Below, one piece after another: positions 1 through 10,500 of a stretch of DNA of 64,000 nucleotides. Under the pieces are notes generated by a model. It searched no databases, was not told the origin of the DNA, and was given only the letters and a program-made list of their open reading frames with translations. The first letter of the stretch is position 1; each line of letters starts with the position of its first letter. This stretch comes from JADJNW01 sp964526645 (GTDB lineage Bacteria; Bacteroidota; Bacteroidia; Chitinophagales; Saprospiraceae): positions 16,613-80,612 of the forward strand of contig CAZGJN010000013.1 in assembly GCA_964526645.1 (NCBI GenBank). Reading direction: 5' to 3'. The position numbers and the translations under genes were made by a program.

Positions 1-2189
1 GCTCGTATAAGGAAAAATAGCAAAATCACCAGTGCAGTATAAGCTAAATATGCTAAGTTGCTGCGGTACCAGGGCGGTGCGATTTGGAAAGTGACTTCGG
101 TTGTATTAGAAACTTTCCCGTCCACTTTACCTCTTATTTTTAGTGTGTAGCTACCTTCCCAAAGGTTCAGGAAATCAACAGTGGTGTTTGTTGTCCAATC
201 ACTCCATTCTTTCGAAAAATTATTGAGTTGGTATTGATACAACGCCTGACTTTCATGTGGAATAATATATTGGATACTCAGATTATTAAGTGAATACGGG
301 ATGGATGCATTCCATGGAATCAATTGCCTGGTCAGGTTATTGAATACTTCTATTTTTCGGATGAGTAATAAGGACCTATTACTTCTTTTAGGAACTGCTG
401 ATGCCTGTACAAGTGCAAAGCCATTATAAATTGGATAAAACTGGAAATTGGTATCGAGCGGGGTCGTCGTATATATGGCATCGGGCAGCCCGACGATATT
501 TTCAGGTACCTTGTTGATGCCTTGCTGAACGAACTCTTTTTTAACCGGATCATACCAATATCGGTATCTATTGCTCAAAAGGTTTATTCCTCGTTCATCT
601 TTCAGCAGGTACAATGCCCCTCCGGCGAAGGAAGCTGCCGGAAAAATGATTCTGTTTTGCGGATAAAAATCATCGTCCAGTTCAAAGCGTATTAAACCGT
701 AATTTGGGATATTCACCCAAAAGATATTGTCTTTTTCGTTGAGTAATTGATTGCAAGAGCCTAAGATGAGTGCTAATTTTTTTAGAAAGGTGTATTTGCC
801 GCCCTCTATTTTGAAAACCGAAATCCCATTGTAATTTCCAGTAAGCAGGTACTCGTTTTTGTATCGAATAAAATTCCATACACCGGGTTCATTATGAACG
901 GATTGTAGTGCATGCCCCGATACCGTGAACAAGCCCTTGTCGTGTCCGCATAAAATCGTACCATCGAGTTCCCCTATCGTCCAGACTTGCCCTTCCGAGC
1001 CTTGAATAAGGGAGAATGGTTTTGTGTTTACATAATTGTTGAGTGCTTCCCATTTGGCATGGTACAATCCCTGGTTTGTACCCAAGTAAAATTGATCCTT
1101 ATAGAGTAAAGCAGATTGTCCACTCCCGTAATATCCTTGATAATCAATAAAATAAGTAATGTTGTTGTATAAATGGATGGCAGCGATACCATAATCCATT
1201 CCGAGCCAAATCATGCCATTGGCTGCATAGTGCATACTCAGAATGGTATTGTTCAGCAATCCGTTTTTCCTGTTAATATGCTGTATGATATGGCCATCCA
1301 GGTCCGTGATATACAATCCGTTGAGTATGGTTCCGAAGGCGTAATAGGAATTGTCTATTTGCATAGAGCAAAATACCTGATCCTCTTTCAAAGAGCCGGA
1401 AACGGCATTGTTCAGTGGAGACAGCTTTCCGTCGTGCCATAAAAACAAGCCATTGTATTTGGTTACGAGGATCAAGCCGTTTGGGGTTTCAAATACGCCA
1501 GCAATCTGAAGCGGAACTTCATTGGGATATTCAAACAGCAGCTTTAGCGTCATTCCATCGAATACATAGAGTCCATTTTTCTTGTCTGTCAGGTATATTT
1601 TATCCTTATTTTGAAAACTACCTGAAAATCGCGTAGGTGCCGCAATTTTTGTGAGTTGTTTGTTTTTGTAAACATAAATGTTCGTAAACGAGACAAATAC
1701 GACATAGTCTTTGGTACAGAATACATCCCAAAATTCTTCGTTTTCTTCATTTGGATTTTTGCTAAAGGGATACAAAGAGGTATATACGAATTGCCCGTAC
1801 TTATTTTTATTCCATACCCCGAAATCCAAATCCGAACCCGAATAAATAAGCGAATCGTTGACTACCGACAAGGAACGTGTGTACCCCTCGCTTCCTTTAA
1901 ATTGATTCCAGGTTTGTCCATCGTATTCCAGTAAGCCGGCATTGCCTGCCATGTAGATGATACCGTTTTTGGCAGAGGCTATATCCCAAATTTTTCCATG
2001 GTTTTTATAATGCGCAGGGCTGTAATTATCAATCCAGGGTACACCTTTCTCAGCGATCTTTTGCGCATGAAGTGCTTGAAGACCGAACAGGAGTAGCCAT
2101 AAAATGGACTTTTGTTTAAGCCGAAATAAATATATCAATACTAAAATTATTTCTGGAACAAGTAGCTTTGTTGTAAAACTAAATTTCAT
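1..2189 (-). CDS. Two-component-propeller / Y_Y_Y sensor regulator, C-terminus outside window
   Basis: An uninterrupted minus-strand reading frame starts at the ATG at 2187-2189 and runs off the left edge, giving about 729 visible residues. The N-terminus has a hydrophobic segment and then a signal-like stretch ending near ALHAQK. The body shows repeated short blades of the ligand-binding propeller kind, for example GKIWDIASAKNG, NGLFLWHDGKL and GMIWLGMDYGIAAI. Near the end comes a Y_Y_Y-type domain (YQYQLNNFSKEWSDW, then APPWYRSNLAY) and a transmembrane helix entering LLFFLIRA. This is the architecture of periplasmic sensors that control polysaccharide loci in Bacteroidota. The cytoplasmic output domain (histidine kinase, LuxR or AraC type) lies outside the window and cannot be named. 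Its position at the end of the beta-glucan cluster suggests it regulates that cluster. Confidence 0.85.
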   Translation of the reverse strand, partial: MKFSFTTKLLVPEIILVLIYLFRLKQKSILWLLLFGLQALHAQKIAEKGVPWIDNYSPAHYKNHGKIWDIASAKNGIIYMAGNAGLLEYDGQTWNQFKGSEGYTRSLSVVNDSLIYSGSDLDFGVWNKNKYGQFVYTSLYPFSKNPNEENEEFWDVFCTKDYVVFVSFTNIYVYKNKQLTKIAAPTRFSGSFQNKDKIYLTDKKNGLYVFDGMTLKLLFEYPNEVPLQIAGVFETPNGLILVTKYNGLFLWHDGKLSPLNNAVSGSLKEDQVFCSMQIDNSYYAFGTILNGLYITDLDGHIIQHINRKNGLLNNTILSMHYAANGMIWLGMDYGIAAIHLYNNITYFIDYQGYYGSGQSALLYKDQFYLGTNQGLYHAKWEALNNYVNTKPFSLIQGSEGQVWTIGELDGTILCGHDKGLFTVSGHALQSVHNEPGVWNFIRYKNEYLLTGNYNGISVFKIEGGKYTFLKKLALILGSCNQLLNEKDNIFWVNIPNYGLIRFELDDDFYPQNRIIFPAASFAGGALYLLKDERGINLLSNRYRYWYDPVKKEFVQQGINKVPENIVGLPDAIYTTTPLDTNFQFYPIYNGFALVQASAVPKRSNRSLLLIRKIEVFNNLTRQLIPWNASIPYSLNNLSIQYIIPHESQALYQYQLNNFSKEWSDWTTNTTVDFLNLWEGSYTLKIRGKVDGKVSNTTEVTFQIAPPWYRSNLAYLAYTALVILLFFLIR

Positions 2190-2245
2190 TTGGAGAAAAA
2201 TATAATCCGACCCAATATAATTCAGAATCTCGTCGGCGATTTTAT

Positions 2246-2509
2246 TCAAATTTTGAAATTTTCTCTGAAATCAAAGTATTGATAGCCACGCAGCAAAGTC
2301 GGAATAAGTAGTACAACCCTCCACCTTGCGAAAAGTTGAGCAAAGGCGCTTTGGGGCAAATTCAGGCTAGTCCATTGTCCTGGATTGAAGGGAATATCCA
2401 TATAGTTAATACCCGCAATGTTTGAATAAGCATCGCCACATATTGCAATTACATCCGATGTATTTCTTATAGGCGGTACAAGAGCGCCCGTTGTGGGTTG
2501 AATCTGCAT
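2246..2509 (-). pseudogene. Decayed fragment of the locus's carbohydrate-binding repeat family
   Basis: This 87-codon frame reads TSDVIAICGDAYSNIAGINY near its start, which resembles the repeat start ANVLSIFSDAYANIPGTDF in the 788-aa lipoprotein of the same locus. It then jumps to FNPGQWTSLNLPQSAF, which resembles the repeat end WISLDIPFSAF. The middle of a ~150-residue repeat is therefore missing, and the last ~30 residues look unrelated to the family. A stop codon lies directly upstream of its ATG. It sits in the 397-bp gap between the GH17 gene and the sensor gene, which otherwise holds nothing I recognise. I read it as the remnant of a second binding lipoprotein. A small functional protein cannot be excluded. 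Confidence 0.5.
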
Positions 2510-2586
2510 CTAAATAGCCGCTAAAACATTAAAATAGTTGTAAAATATTTCATAATGAAAATTTTTAAAGACGAACTGTTGCGTTG

Positions 2587-3522
2587 TTAGTTGGTATTAA
2601 AAATTGATTCCATCACTTTTTTGGGCGTTCGATTAATATAGAAAACACCCCAGTGTTTCTCTGGCTCAAGCGGTTCGGGAGAACCTTTCCAGGATTCATC
2701 AAAAGCCTCAAAGAAGAAAGTAGGTATATTTTGCGCTGCCGTCCAGCACATCAAGTCTTCATAATATATTTTTTGATTTTCTTCGCTGACGTGTTCAGGG
2801 GCAATTCCCCTTCCGTTTGAGTTTGTTGCCCAGCCAGCTTCCGTAATCACCACCGGCTTATCTGGGTACAGCTGAGCGACAGCATCGTAGTTTTCCTTCG
2901 TATACTCCAGCGATTCATGGATTTTTTTGTATTCCCAAACAGGGTAGGTATGTATTGAAATAAAATCTACGACAGCAGCCAAGGGCTTTAATTTGCTTAG
3001 CCAGGGCACATAGTTTTCGCAATAGGTAATGGGTTGTTTCGTTACTTCCTTTACACTTTTTGCGTATTCAATGACTTGATTAACAGACACATAATGATCC
3101 GTCCAATCAACACAGGCTTCGTTACCCACGGAAAGAGAAAAAATTATTTCAGGGTACTGATTCGCGAGTTTTATGAGTTTATGAATTTTTTGGGCATTAT
3201 TTCTTCGATTAAGGACTAACTGTGCTTCCGAATACACGCCGCCGCCCCAGGGGCAGCCAAAATTGTTCATTTCCGCTTCGATATAAGCACCGAGCATAAT
3301 CCTCAAATCCAGCTTTTCTTGTTTTATGACTTCCAGAACGGTTTCACTGTGCTGATCTACATCATAGAGCCTGAGGTATTTCCAATGAGGCTGCAACAAC
3401 TGCAAGTCTTCTTTTACCTCATCATAAGTCGGATAGATTCCTCCTGGCATTTGCCCCTCTCGAAACCCCGAATAACATATCCCCTTCGCTGGCGCTAATC
3501 CTATAGCAGTAAAGGCGTTCAT
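2587..3522 (-). CDS. GH17 family beta-1,3-glucan-active enzyme, no signal peptide
   Basis: A 311-residue single-domain GH17-type TIM barrel. The acid/base glutamate is E135 in SVGNEA and the nucleophile is E228 in VITEAGW, the two signature spots of the family. GH17 enzymes cleave or transglycosylate beta-1,3-glucans; the exact activity cannot be read here. The N-terminus (MNAFTAIGLAPAKG) is neither a secretion signal nor a lipobox, so the enzyme is probably cytoplasmic. Its ATG overlaps the stop codon of the upstream GH17 gene (ATGA at 3519-3522), which indicates translational coupling. With the symporter and phosphorylase of the locus, it probably trims imported oligosaccharides or transfers glucosyl units between them. 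Confidence 0.88.
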   Translation of the reverse strand: MNAFTAIGLAPAKGICYSGFREGQMPGGIYPTYDEVKEDLQLLQPHWKYLRLYDVDQHSETVLEVIKQEKLDLRIMLGAYIEAEMNNFGCPWGGGVYSEAQLVLNRRNNAQKIHKLIKLANQYPEIIFSLSVGNEACVDWTDHYVSVNQVIEYAKSVKEVTKQPITYCENYVPWLSKLKPLAAVVDFISIHTYPVWEYKKIHESLEYTKENYDAVAQLYPDKPVVITEAGWATNSNGRGIAPEHVSEENQKIYYEDLMCWTAAQNIPTFFFEAFDESWKGSPEPLEPEKHWGVFYINRTPKKVMESIFNTN

Positions 3523-4424
3523 CTGTTTTGGAATTTTAATTTTTCATCTTTATCCCAAATCCCCCAGTAAGCACCAACCGTCCCTTCTGCACCTACTTTC
3601 CAGGATTCATCAAATGAAGAAAAATAGAATACTTCCACATCCTCGTCAATTGCCCACATTTGGGTATTAATAAAATAGGCCAGTGCGTTTTGTTCCGAAG
3701 GTATTGCGCCTTTCAGATTTTCACCCTGGCTTGGCCAGCCGGTTTCTGTGATAATTACTTTTTTACCGTTTCCAGCCTCTACTGCTTGGCGATACATTTT
3801 TTTCAGATAATCCAGTGAATTTTCGAATGGACAGCCTTCCCAAAACGGATAGCAATTAGCTAGGATCAAATCGCAGGCTTCCGTGATTTTCGGGCGATGA
3901 GAAAATTCATAATAGGCATCTACATAACCGACCGGTATCTCCGGAATAGCTTGCTTCACCCGATAGATGAAATGCAACAGTTCTTCTTCCGATAAATCGT
4001 TTCGGTACAGTACTTCATTTCCTACCGCGGCAATGTCAACCAGCCCTTCTTTTGCTAATTCAATCAAGCCGTTTGCTTCCCGTTCGTTTACTTGGGGGTC
4101 CTTGCCGAGCCATGCGCCAACCATCGTTTTTAAACCGAATTCTTTGGCAATTTTTGGAATAAGGTCATTATCTTCCGTACAGGAAAAGGATCGAACCCCT
4201 TGCGTATGCGGTTTTAGAATTTGCATACGTCGTCTGATTTGTTCTGCCGAAATGTTATCGCCCGGTTTCTGCCCTTCTGCATACATGCTAAAGCAAAAGC
4301 CATGTACGCCATTATTTAAGATTTCGAGAAACAAATCTTGAATTTCCTCCTGGGAGACCCCAGCGAGGTAATGCTCTGTATTGACATTGGCCAGAGACTG
4401 GTATCGTTCTGCTCTATAAGACAT
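3519..4424 (-). CDS. GH17 family beta-1,3-glucan-active enzyme, second copy, no signal peptide
   Basis: A 301-residue GH17-type barrel with acid/base E137 (AAVGNEV) and nucleophile E227 (IITETGWPSQG). It is a divergent paralogue of the following gene, sharing the (Y/H)xYPxWE element and the EVFYFSSFDESWK / FFFEAFDESWK ending. It starts MSYRAERYQS with no hydrophobic leader, so a cytoplasmic location is inferred. It lies 16 bp downstream of the GPH symporter and overlaps the next GH17 start by 4 bases, so the three genes are very likely one transcript. Two differing cytoplasmic GH17 enzymes may split the work by chain length or linkage, but that is inference. Confidence 0.88.
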   Translation of the reverse strand: MSYRAERYQSLANVNTEHYLAGVSQEEIQDLFLEILNNGVHGFCFSMYAEGQKPGDNISAEQIRRRMQILKPHTQGVRSFSCTEDNDLIPKIAKEFGLKTMVGAWLGKDPQVNEREANGLIELAKEGLVDIAAVGNEVLYRNDLSEEELLHFIYRVKQAIPEIPVGYVDAYYEFSHRPKITEACDLILANCYPFWEGCPFENSLDYLKKMYRQAVEAGNGKKVIITETGWPSQGENLKGAIPSEQNALAYFINTQMWAIDEDVEVFYFSSFDESWKVGAEGTVGAYWGIWDKDEKLKFQNR

Positions 4425-4440
4425 CTTATTTAGAATTTAA

Positions 4441-5871
4441 TTATAATTCACCTCTCCTGCTGACGAGTTCCTCTTTGATTTCGCGGGCTTTTTCTTCTGT
4501 CAAGTCATAGTTCCACATTACCAAAATGGCTAATGCGGCTGTAATAGCAGGGATAGAAATATCCGCAAGCCGTAGTTTGATAATCGTATCTGCAGCCTGG
4601 ATAGAGGCATTTTGATCAAACCCCACTACTTTCAGTACCAGGCCGCCCAACACCAGCGCCAGCCCTTGCCCCAGCTTCACCATCCACCAATAGATGGCTC
4701 CAAAAGTTCCTTCTTTTCTCGGCATGCCGTTGTTTAGTTCGTCCAGATCACATACATCCGCTGTCATTGACATCATAAGCGTGAACAAACCGCCGATTCC
4801 AAATGCGATCAACGGCACAGGGATAAACATTAGCAAGGGATTTTCTGGAGAAAACCCCCACCATTTTAAAATATAGCCAACGATAGAAATGGCGGTAGAA
4901 ATGATAAAAGCTTTTCGTTTGCCCCATTTGTTTGACATCCAGGTGATGATTGGGATAATCAAAAACGCGGTAGCGAAGGCGCTGATCGTGGAAAACCAGG
5001 CAGGCCAATTGCCTGCAGCTTCATATTGTCCATTAAATAAATAGAATACGATAATAAAATAGCTGAAAGATGCCACCATTTGAAAGCCATTAAATACCAG
5101 GAAGGTAGCGCCACAGAGTCGCATGAATGGCTTATTTTTTGCGATAAGTATCATGTTCCGAATCAAGCCTTTCATATTCTTCAGCAAATTTTTCAAAGTA
5201 ATATCATCCCTGTTTTGCAGGTTGGTTTGATCTATTTCCTTACAAAATAAGGCTGGTAAAATACCCAGAAGTAGGCAAATCATCCCCACCACTAAAGAAA
5301 GTTTTTGCACCCCCTCTGCTTGGGTCTCAAATAAGTTTGGATTGGCAATAATCACCCAAAACCAGGGAACGATCATCCAGGCGATCTGGCTAATCGTTTG
5401 GGAAAAGCCCATCAGGCGGGTGCGTTCGTTGTAATCGGAGGTCATTTCATAGCCCAGACCAATCAGAGGCGTGGAGAAGATGGTATTCCCAGTCAAATAG
5501 ATGATTGAAAAAATCAAAAAATACCAAAAATTGTATTGCTGAGAGTTTTCCGGGTTGAGCTGCCACAATAAGGCAAAAAACCCCCCGCTCAATATGGCGC
5601 CAGCAAAAATATACGGTTTTCTGCGCCCCCATCTGGATTTGGTATTGTCGGAGATATAACCCATGATTGGATCGGATATGGCATCGTAAATTCTTGGTAA
5701 GCCGCCGAGTAAACCTGCCAGAAAAGGATCCATCCCAAATGCAGTGAGTAGAAAAAATGAAAATATGCCCAAGGATCCGGGCAATAAATTATTTACCAGA
5801 TGGCCGGCACCGAAAGCAGCTTTCTGAATTGCCGGTACTCTGTCTTTTGCTGCTGTTTGGTAATGTGCCAT
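4441..5871 (-). CDS. GPH-family (MFS) sugar:cation symporter
   Basis: A 476-residue inner-membrane protein with about twelve hydrophobic segments. It carries glycoside-pentoside-hexuronide family landmarks: GLPRIYDAISDPIMGYISDN in the first half and GMPRKEGTFGAIYWWMVKLG in the second. Members import sugars and short oligosaccharides with Na+ or H+. It sits 5 bp after the GH30 gene and 16 bp before the GH17 pair, so its likely cargo is short beta-glucan oligosaccharide made in the periplasm. No other inner-membrane sugar transporter is in the locus. The exact substrate cannot be read from the sequence. Confidence 0.9.
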   Translation of the reverse strand: MAHYQTAAKDRVPAIQKAAFGAGHLVNNLLPGSLGIFSFFLLTAFGMDPFLAGLLGGLPRIYDAISDPIMGYISDNTKSRWGRRKPYIFAGAILSGGFFALLWQLNPENSQQYNFWYFLIFSIIYLTGNTIFSTPLIGLGYEMTSDYNERTRLMGFSQTISQIAWMIVPWFWVIIANPNLFETQAEGVQKLSLVVGMICLLLGILPALFCKEIDQTNLQNRDDITLKNLLKNMKGLIRNMILIAKNKPFMRLCGATFLVFNGFQMVASFSYFIIVFYLFNGQYEAAGNWPAWFSTISAFATAFLIIPIITWMSNKWGKRKAFIISTAISIVGYILKWWGFSPENPLLMFIPVPLIAFGIGGLFTLMMSMTADVCDLDELNNGMPRKEGTFGAIYWWMVKLGQGLALVLGGLVLKVVGFDQNASIQAADTIIKLRLADISIPAITAALAILVMWNYDLTEEKAREIKEELVSRRGEL

Positions 5872-5876
5872 TTTCT

Positions 5877-7376
5877 TTAATTTACTTGATTGAATACCAC
5901 AGTTTGAAGCGCTTTTGCACTAATTTTTGTATAAAAATCTTGCCCTTCCAGGTTTATTTTCAATAGTTTTTCTTGATCGCCCGGATTAAATACGATCATA
6001 GCGACAGAGCCATCTGTATTTTTGGCGGCGGTTATCATCAAGTCTTTGTCGGGGTTTTCAAAACCGATCCGAACGGCATCGGGGCGAATGAATTTGCTGA
6101 AATGCGCCATTGTGTAATAGAGCGGCGTGAAATAAACGGCATCATTTTCGGGGTCTACGATAACCGGCGCGACGCACCAGTTTTTGAACCAGTTGGGCCC
6201 GCCTTGTCTGTCCAACACCATATTCCAGTCAATCCAACCATCAACATAATTGTTGAGGCAGCCAATAATATCCCGCGCATAACGGAACACCGGCACGTAT
6301 TTCGGGTGCAGGTATTTTTGATTTTCGGGTGCCCAGTCCCAGCCCCAATCTGTTGCTTCTTTGCTCCAATACCAGGCATCGTCGTTCCATTTGGGCACTT
6401 CTGCATCTACACATGCTTCCGTTTGAATTAGGTGTTTGTCGGGTGCCTTTTTGTGTGCATATTGCAGGGCATCTGGAAAATAATCGTAGGTGCTTTCGTA
6501 CCAATGAATGGCTGTACCGGCAAAATATTTTGCCGTGTTTTCGTCCTTAAACATTTCGTCCACCCAAGCTTTCAGTTCGGCTCGGTTTTGGTCGTAGCCT
6601 AATATTTTTACACCTGCCAAGCCTTCCTGTTCCAACTTAGGGCCCAAGTAATACTGAACAAAATCGGTCATTTCCTGAGGTGTGAAGAGCATGCTCTCCC
6701 AGTTGTCACCATTGCCATGCGGTTCGTTTTCCACAGTAATTCCCCAGATATCAATGCCTTCTTTTTGATACGCTTTTATGTATTTTGAAAAAAACAGCGC
6801 CCAAGTTTCGCGGTATTCCGGCAATAATTTTCCACCGACCCAGTGCTTGTTGTCTTTCATCCAGGGTGGTGCTGTCCAGGGTGAGGCAATAATTTTGAAC
6901 CCGGACTTGGATACCGCTTTGGCTTTTTTTATCATCGGAATTAGATCTTCTTGATCCTCTTCAACAGAAAAGTGCTCAAGGGCTTTGTCATCAGGAACCG
7001 GCGCATAGGAATATTGCCCTAACGAAAAATCGCAGGAATTGATATGTGTTCTGGTCAATGAATAATTAGCGCCTGCCTCGCTAAAGTAAGCCTCTATTAT
7101 TTTGGACTGATTTTCTTTGCTGAGCCGATTGAGCAAGTAAGCCGAGCTCTCTGTGAAAGCGCCGCCAAAACCAAGGATTTTTTGATAGGTTTCTTCCGGT
7201 TTTACCACAATTTCCAAAGCAGATGACGCAGCTGCGGCGGCTTTTAGTTCTTGCAGTTTGTTTCCTCCTGCAGCCGTTTCATAAATGACTGCATGCCATA
7301 TTTTTTTTGAAGAGTTACAATGTACGACCACGATACTTAGCACGAGTATGAATAAAATTTGTTTTATACGCATCAA
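5877..7376 (-). CDS. GH30 family lipoprotein, likely beta-1,6-glucanase/glucosidase
   Basis: A 499-residue GH30 enzyme: (beta/alpha)8 barrel with acid/base E218 (TVENEPHG) and nucleophile E320 (IQTEACVD), followed by a beta side domain ending KALQTVVF. The N-terminus (MMRIKQILFILVLSIVVVHC) has a lipobox with Cys20, so it is a lipoprotein, probably facing the periplasm or cell surface. GH30 enzymes in bacterial laminarin loci commonly remove beta-1,6-linked glucose branches, which fits here, but glucosylceramidase-like or beta-xylosidase activities exist in the family. The 205-bp gap upstream is the largest inside the locus and could hold a second promoter driving GH30-symporter-GH17-GH17. Confidence 0.9.
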   Translation of the reverse strand: MMRIKQILFILVLSIVVVHCNSSKKIWHAVIYETAAGGNKLQELKAAAAASSALEIVVKPEETYQKILGFGGAFTESSAYLLNRLSKENQSKIIEAYFSEAGANYSLTRTHINSCDFSLGQYSYAPVPDDKALEHFSVEEDQEDLIPMIKKAKAVSKSGFKIIASPWTAPPWMKDNKHWVGGKLLPEYRETWALFFSKYIKAYQKEGIDIWGITVENEPHGNGDNWESMLFTPQEMTDFVQYYLGPKLEQEGLAGVKILGYDQNRAELKAWVDEMFKDENTAKYFAGTAIHWYESTYDYFPDALQYAHKKAPDKHLIQTEACVDAEVPKWNDDAWYWSKEATDWGWDWAPENQKYLHPKYVPVFRYARDIIGCLNNYVDGWIDWNMVLDRQGGPNWFKNWCVAPVIVDPENDAVYFTPLYYTMAHFSKFIRPDAVRIGFENPDKDLMITAAKNTDGSVAMIVFNPGDQEKLLKINLEGQDFYTKISAKALQTVVFNQVN

Positions 7377-7386
7377 ATCTGTTTTA

Positions 7387-7434
7387 GCTATTGATTATTA
7401 AAAATTAATTATTTTGAAAACCAATGATTTACAC
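7387..7434. repeat. Possible dispersed intergenic element, copy A
   Basis: The block ATTGATtAtTAAAAATTAA followed by TATTTTGaAAACCAATGATTT upstream of the GH30 gene recurs, with two substitutions in the first block, one in the second and a 14-15 bp insertion between them, at about 56223-56283. Both copies are intergenic. The function is unknown. AT-richness makes chance similarity possible. Confidence 0.3.
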
Positions 7435-7581
7435 CAAAAAACATATATTTTAGAATAAGTATGTTGTGAATTTAGTTGTCTAATAAAGGTTTTTGATCCT
7501 TATAAATCTGGCACATTTCTAAAATGAGCCTGATCAGATTACAAAATTTAATTCACAGTATAATAAATGTTTTATGATACA

Positions 7582-10500
7582 TTAACACAACAAATGATCC
7601 TGGTTTATAAATACATTTACTTGCTGAATCGCGCCACTCCTACTCCATATTTTCCTGCTGACTTCCGCGTTCAAAAGCAACTGTTCAGACTGTTCAATTT
7701 GCCCGTTTTCATAAAGTATCGAGAGCCCTTCTTGCTCGGATAGGATATAAATTACCGGCACCTGGCAATAGGTAAAAAACAAGGCGTTCGCGCCTACAAC
7801 AATTTGTCTGGACGTGCCGCTTATATCGAAATAGCCGATAGTTTTGGGCGATTTTAAGAATTCATTTTTCTGTAGTAAGCTGGGTTGCAAGTGTAGTTGC
7901 CCGTTTTGTACCCGAACGCCCAATTCGCCGAGCCTGCATAAAATATCCTCCTTCACTTGTCCAGTCATACCAGGTTGTTGAGCACCTTTGCCAAGCGGCG
8001 TGTGGGAATAAGGGTCGGTAGGAAAGGCACCGTATAATTCCGGCGATTTGTGAACACCAATCCCTTCCGCGATCTCGTAGTAATGAGCCAGTAGCTTTTT
8101 AACTAATGCCTCGTCAGCTTGTTCCGTTTGGGCATTGATGATCGTTTCCAGCACAGCCAACCGCAGTTTGGACACCATGTGCCAATAGATAGAACCTAAG
8201 CCTTCGTAACCGAAGAATGTTCCACTTCTTCCGGTGAAAGCTTTGTGGTGGAACACCGCTTCGAAGAGTCGGAGCAAGGCATCTTTGAGTGCTGGCTCTG
8301 CCCCCTGTACATCGTCCAGCGCAGCTTCCAGATCGTTTGCATTTCTGAAGTTTCCATTAAAATGATAATTCCCTAAAACATCCTTTTCAAGGATCGTGGC
8401 ATAGTTGTTATTCGAAAGTTTTTCCAAAATCTCGTATTGAGCTAATAGTTCGCTGGAAATCGTATTTTTTTGCAAAAAACCAGGTAATTGTTTGTTTGGA
8501 TAAAGCATGTAGCTGTGCTGGTCGCTTCGGTACATTGAGCTCGATCTTAGCGCTTCCAATAGTTTCAAACTTGCCTCCACAGAAAGACACCATGCGCTGA
8601 GTGCGGCTACTTGCCCTTCCAGCATTTCGTTCAGATGAGCAACCGCAACGAAATCATCGCCCGATGACATTAAATTGTATCCATGATACAGGTGATCCTG
8701 TCGTTGATTGGCCTTTATCGAATGAGTGATAAATGTAAGTGAAAGCGATACAAACTGGCGCAATCCATCCAGATCAATGGCGCGCTTCGTTCCACCGAAC
8801 CCCTGTTCATAGACCTGCCAACGGAAATCGCTGGCGGCATGACCCAAGCGATCTAATAGCTTTTTGCGCTCATAATCGCTGATTTTTCCATTCAGCAAGG
8901 CTTGATTTTCCAGCAGTGCATAACCTATCTGGGTGTAGCATTCCGCCAACTCGTCGGAGATGTTTACCTGCTCCAGCTTAGTTTGCATAAGCAGTTTATC
9001 AAAAAACTGCATAAACCGTCTTAAATAATACAGGGTAACCATGGACACACCGTTTCCGACCAGCGCATTGTTCGCGTCGTTCCACTCTGGCCGTTGCGTA
9101 TTCATCCAGATGCCCCCTTCTGGTATAAAGTTGGAGAGCTTTGAGAGCGTAATAGCCAGTATTTTTTCCACCAGGTTTACATGCAGCACCTGTCCATTTT
9201 TATCCTGTAGCAAAGCGCCATCCGCCCCGAGTTCACTTCTTTGCACCCTGATCTTTTTATCCAATTCAAAATCAAACGCTATCGTATCTTTTGGATTTTT
9301 GAGTATATCCCGATAGGGTTTAATCTTGTAGGGCACATTTGCATACACCAAATATTCTTTATCTAAAAGGTTGGGTAGCAGTTCTGGGTAGTAGTTGGAC
9401 GCGAATTCCAAAAATTTCAACAGGTAAATAACCTGGTGATCCCCCCAATATCCGATATAAGACCAGGGGTCATCGTGCTCTATGACTTCCCAGTCGAAGC
9501 CATCCTTTGTCACCCGATATGGATTATAACCATCGAATGTGGAAGCGTTGAGAAATTTAAAAATCATCCCCTCGATAAAGGCAGGATAAGAATGGGCAAG
9601 CGCTTCCCAGTTTTGAAAGATATCGCGCCAATTTCCCTCGTAGTCCAGTATCTTGGAACCATCCACCTCACTTCGGGTATTGATTGAGAACTTATTCCAG
9701 GGGCGAGAAGGATCGCCGTGTCTTCGGCTGAATTTTAAAGGCAGGTATTCCGTATTTAGTCGGATAAAATCGGGGTCTTCACTATCCTGCAACTGTGTTT
9801 TTAACACTTGCAAGGGGAATTTGTCCGGCAGTAGCCGCAGCGCTTCCTTGTGATTGGCAAAAACGAGGCGATTTGCATTTTCCAGGTATTTGAGGAAATC
9901 CCACCGTTCTATTTGGTAGTTCTCATCAAAAATCCCGCCACGCATGATATTGAACAACACATTTGAAAAGTGACGGGAGTCGCGGAGTGCATCTTCACTA
10001 TACTGCAATCCATCAGCGGCAGCAACCAATTTTACCAGATTTTCGGTACCCAGTTCGATGTCTTCTCTAATGCGCTTGCTCAGATCGGTATTGCTTTTTA
10101 TGGTTTCAACCAGGCTTATGATAGCACTGTGATTTTGATTCACATTTGCAACCAACATCCACTCTTTTTCAGTACCTGGCGGGAGTTCGATTGTAGCATG
10201 TACAAAGTAAGCTCCTTTCTCGCCTTTTACATCAACCTCCTGCGTGATGTTTTGACAAGCTCGGAATCTTTTTAATTGCAACGAAGACAATAAGTATTGC
10301 GGCTTTTCCAAGCCAATTGAAAATGCCACATTAGCGCGGAGGGCTTCGCTTGGCTCGGCTTTATCAACAATAATGGCGCTGAGCGCATAAATACCCAAGC
10401 CCGATTCTTGCTCCAATTCGCTGCGCTTATAGGCATCGGTCAAATTGCTGGCGCTGTTCTGAAGGTCACTATTCACACCACACGGAACGATATTCTGGAT

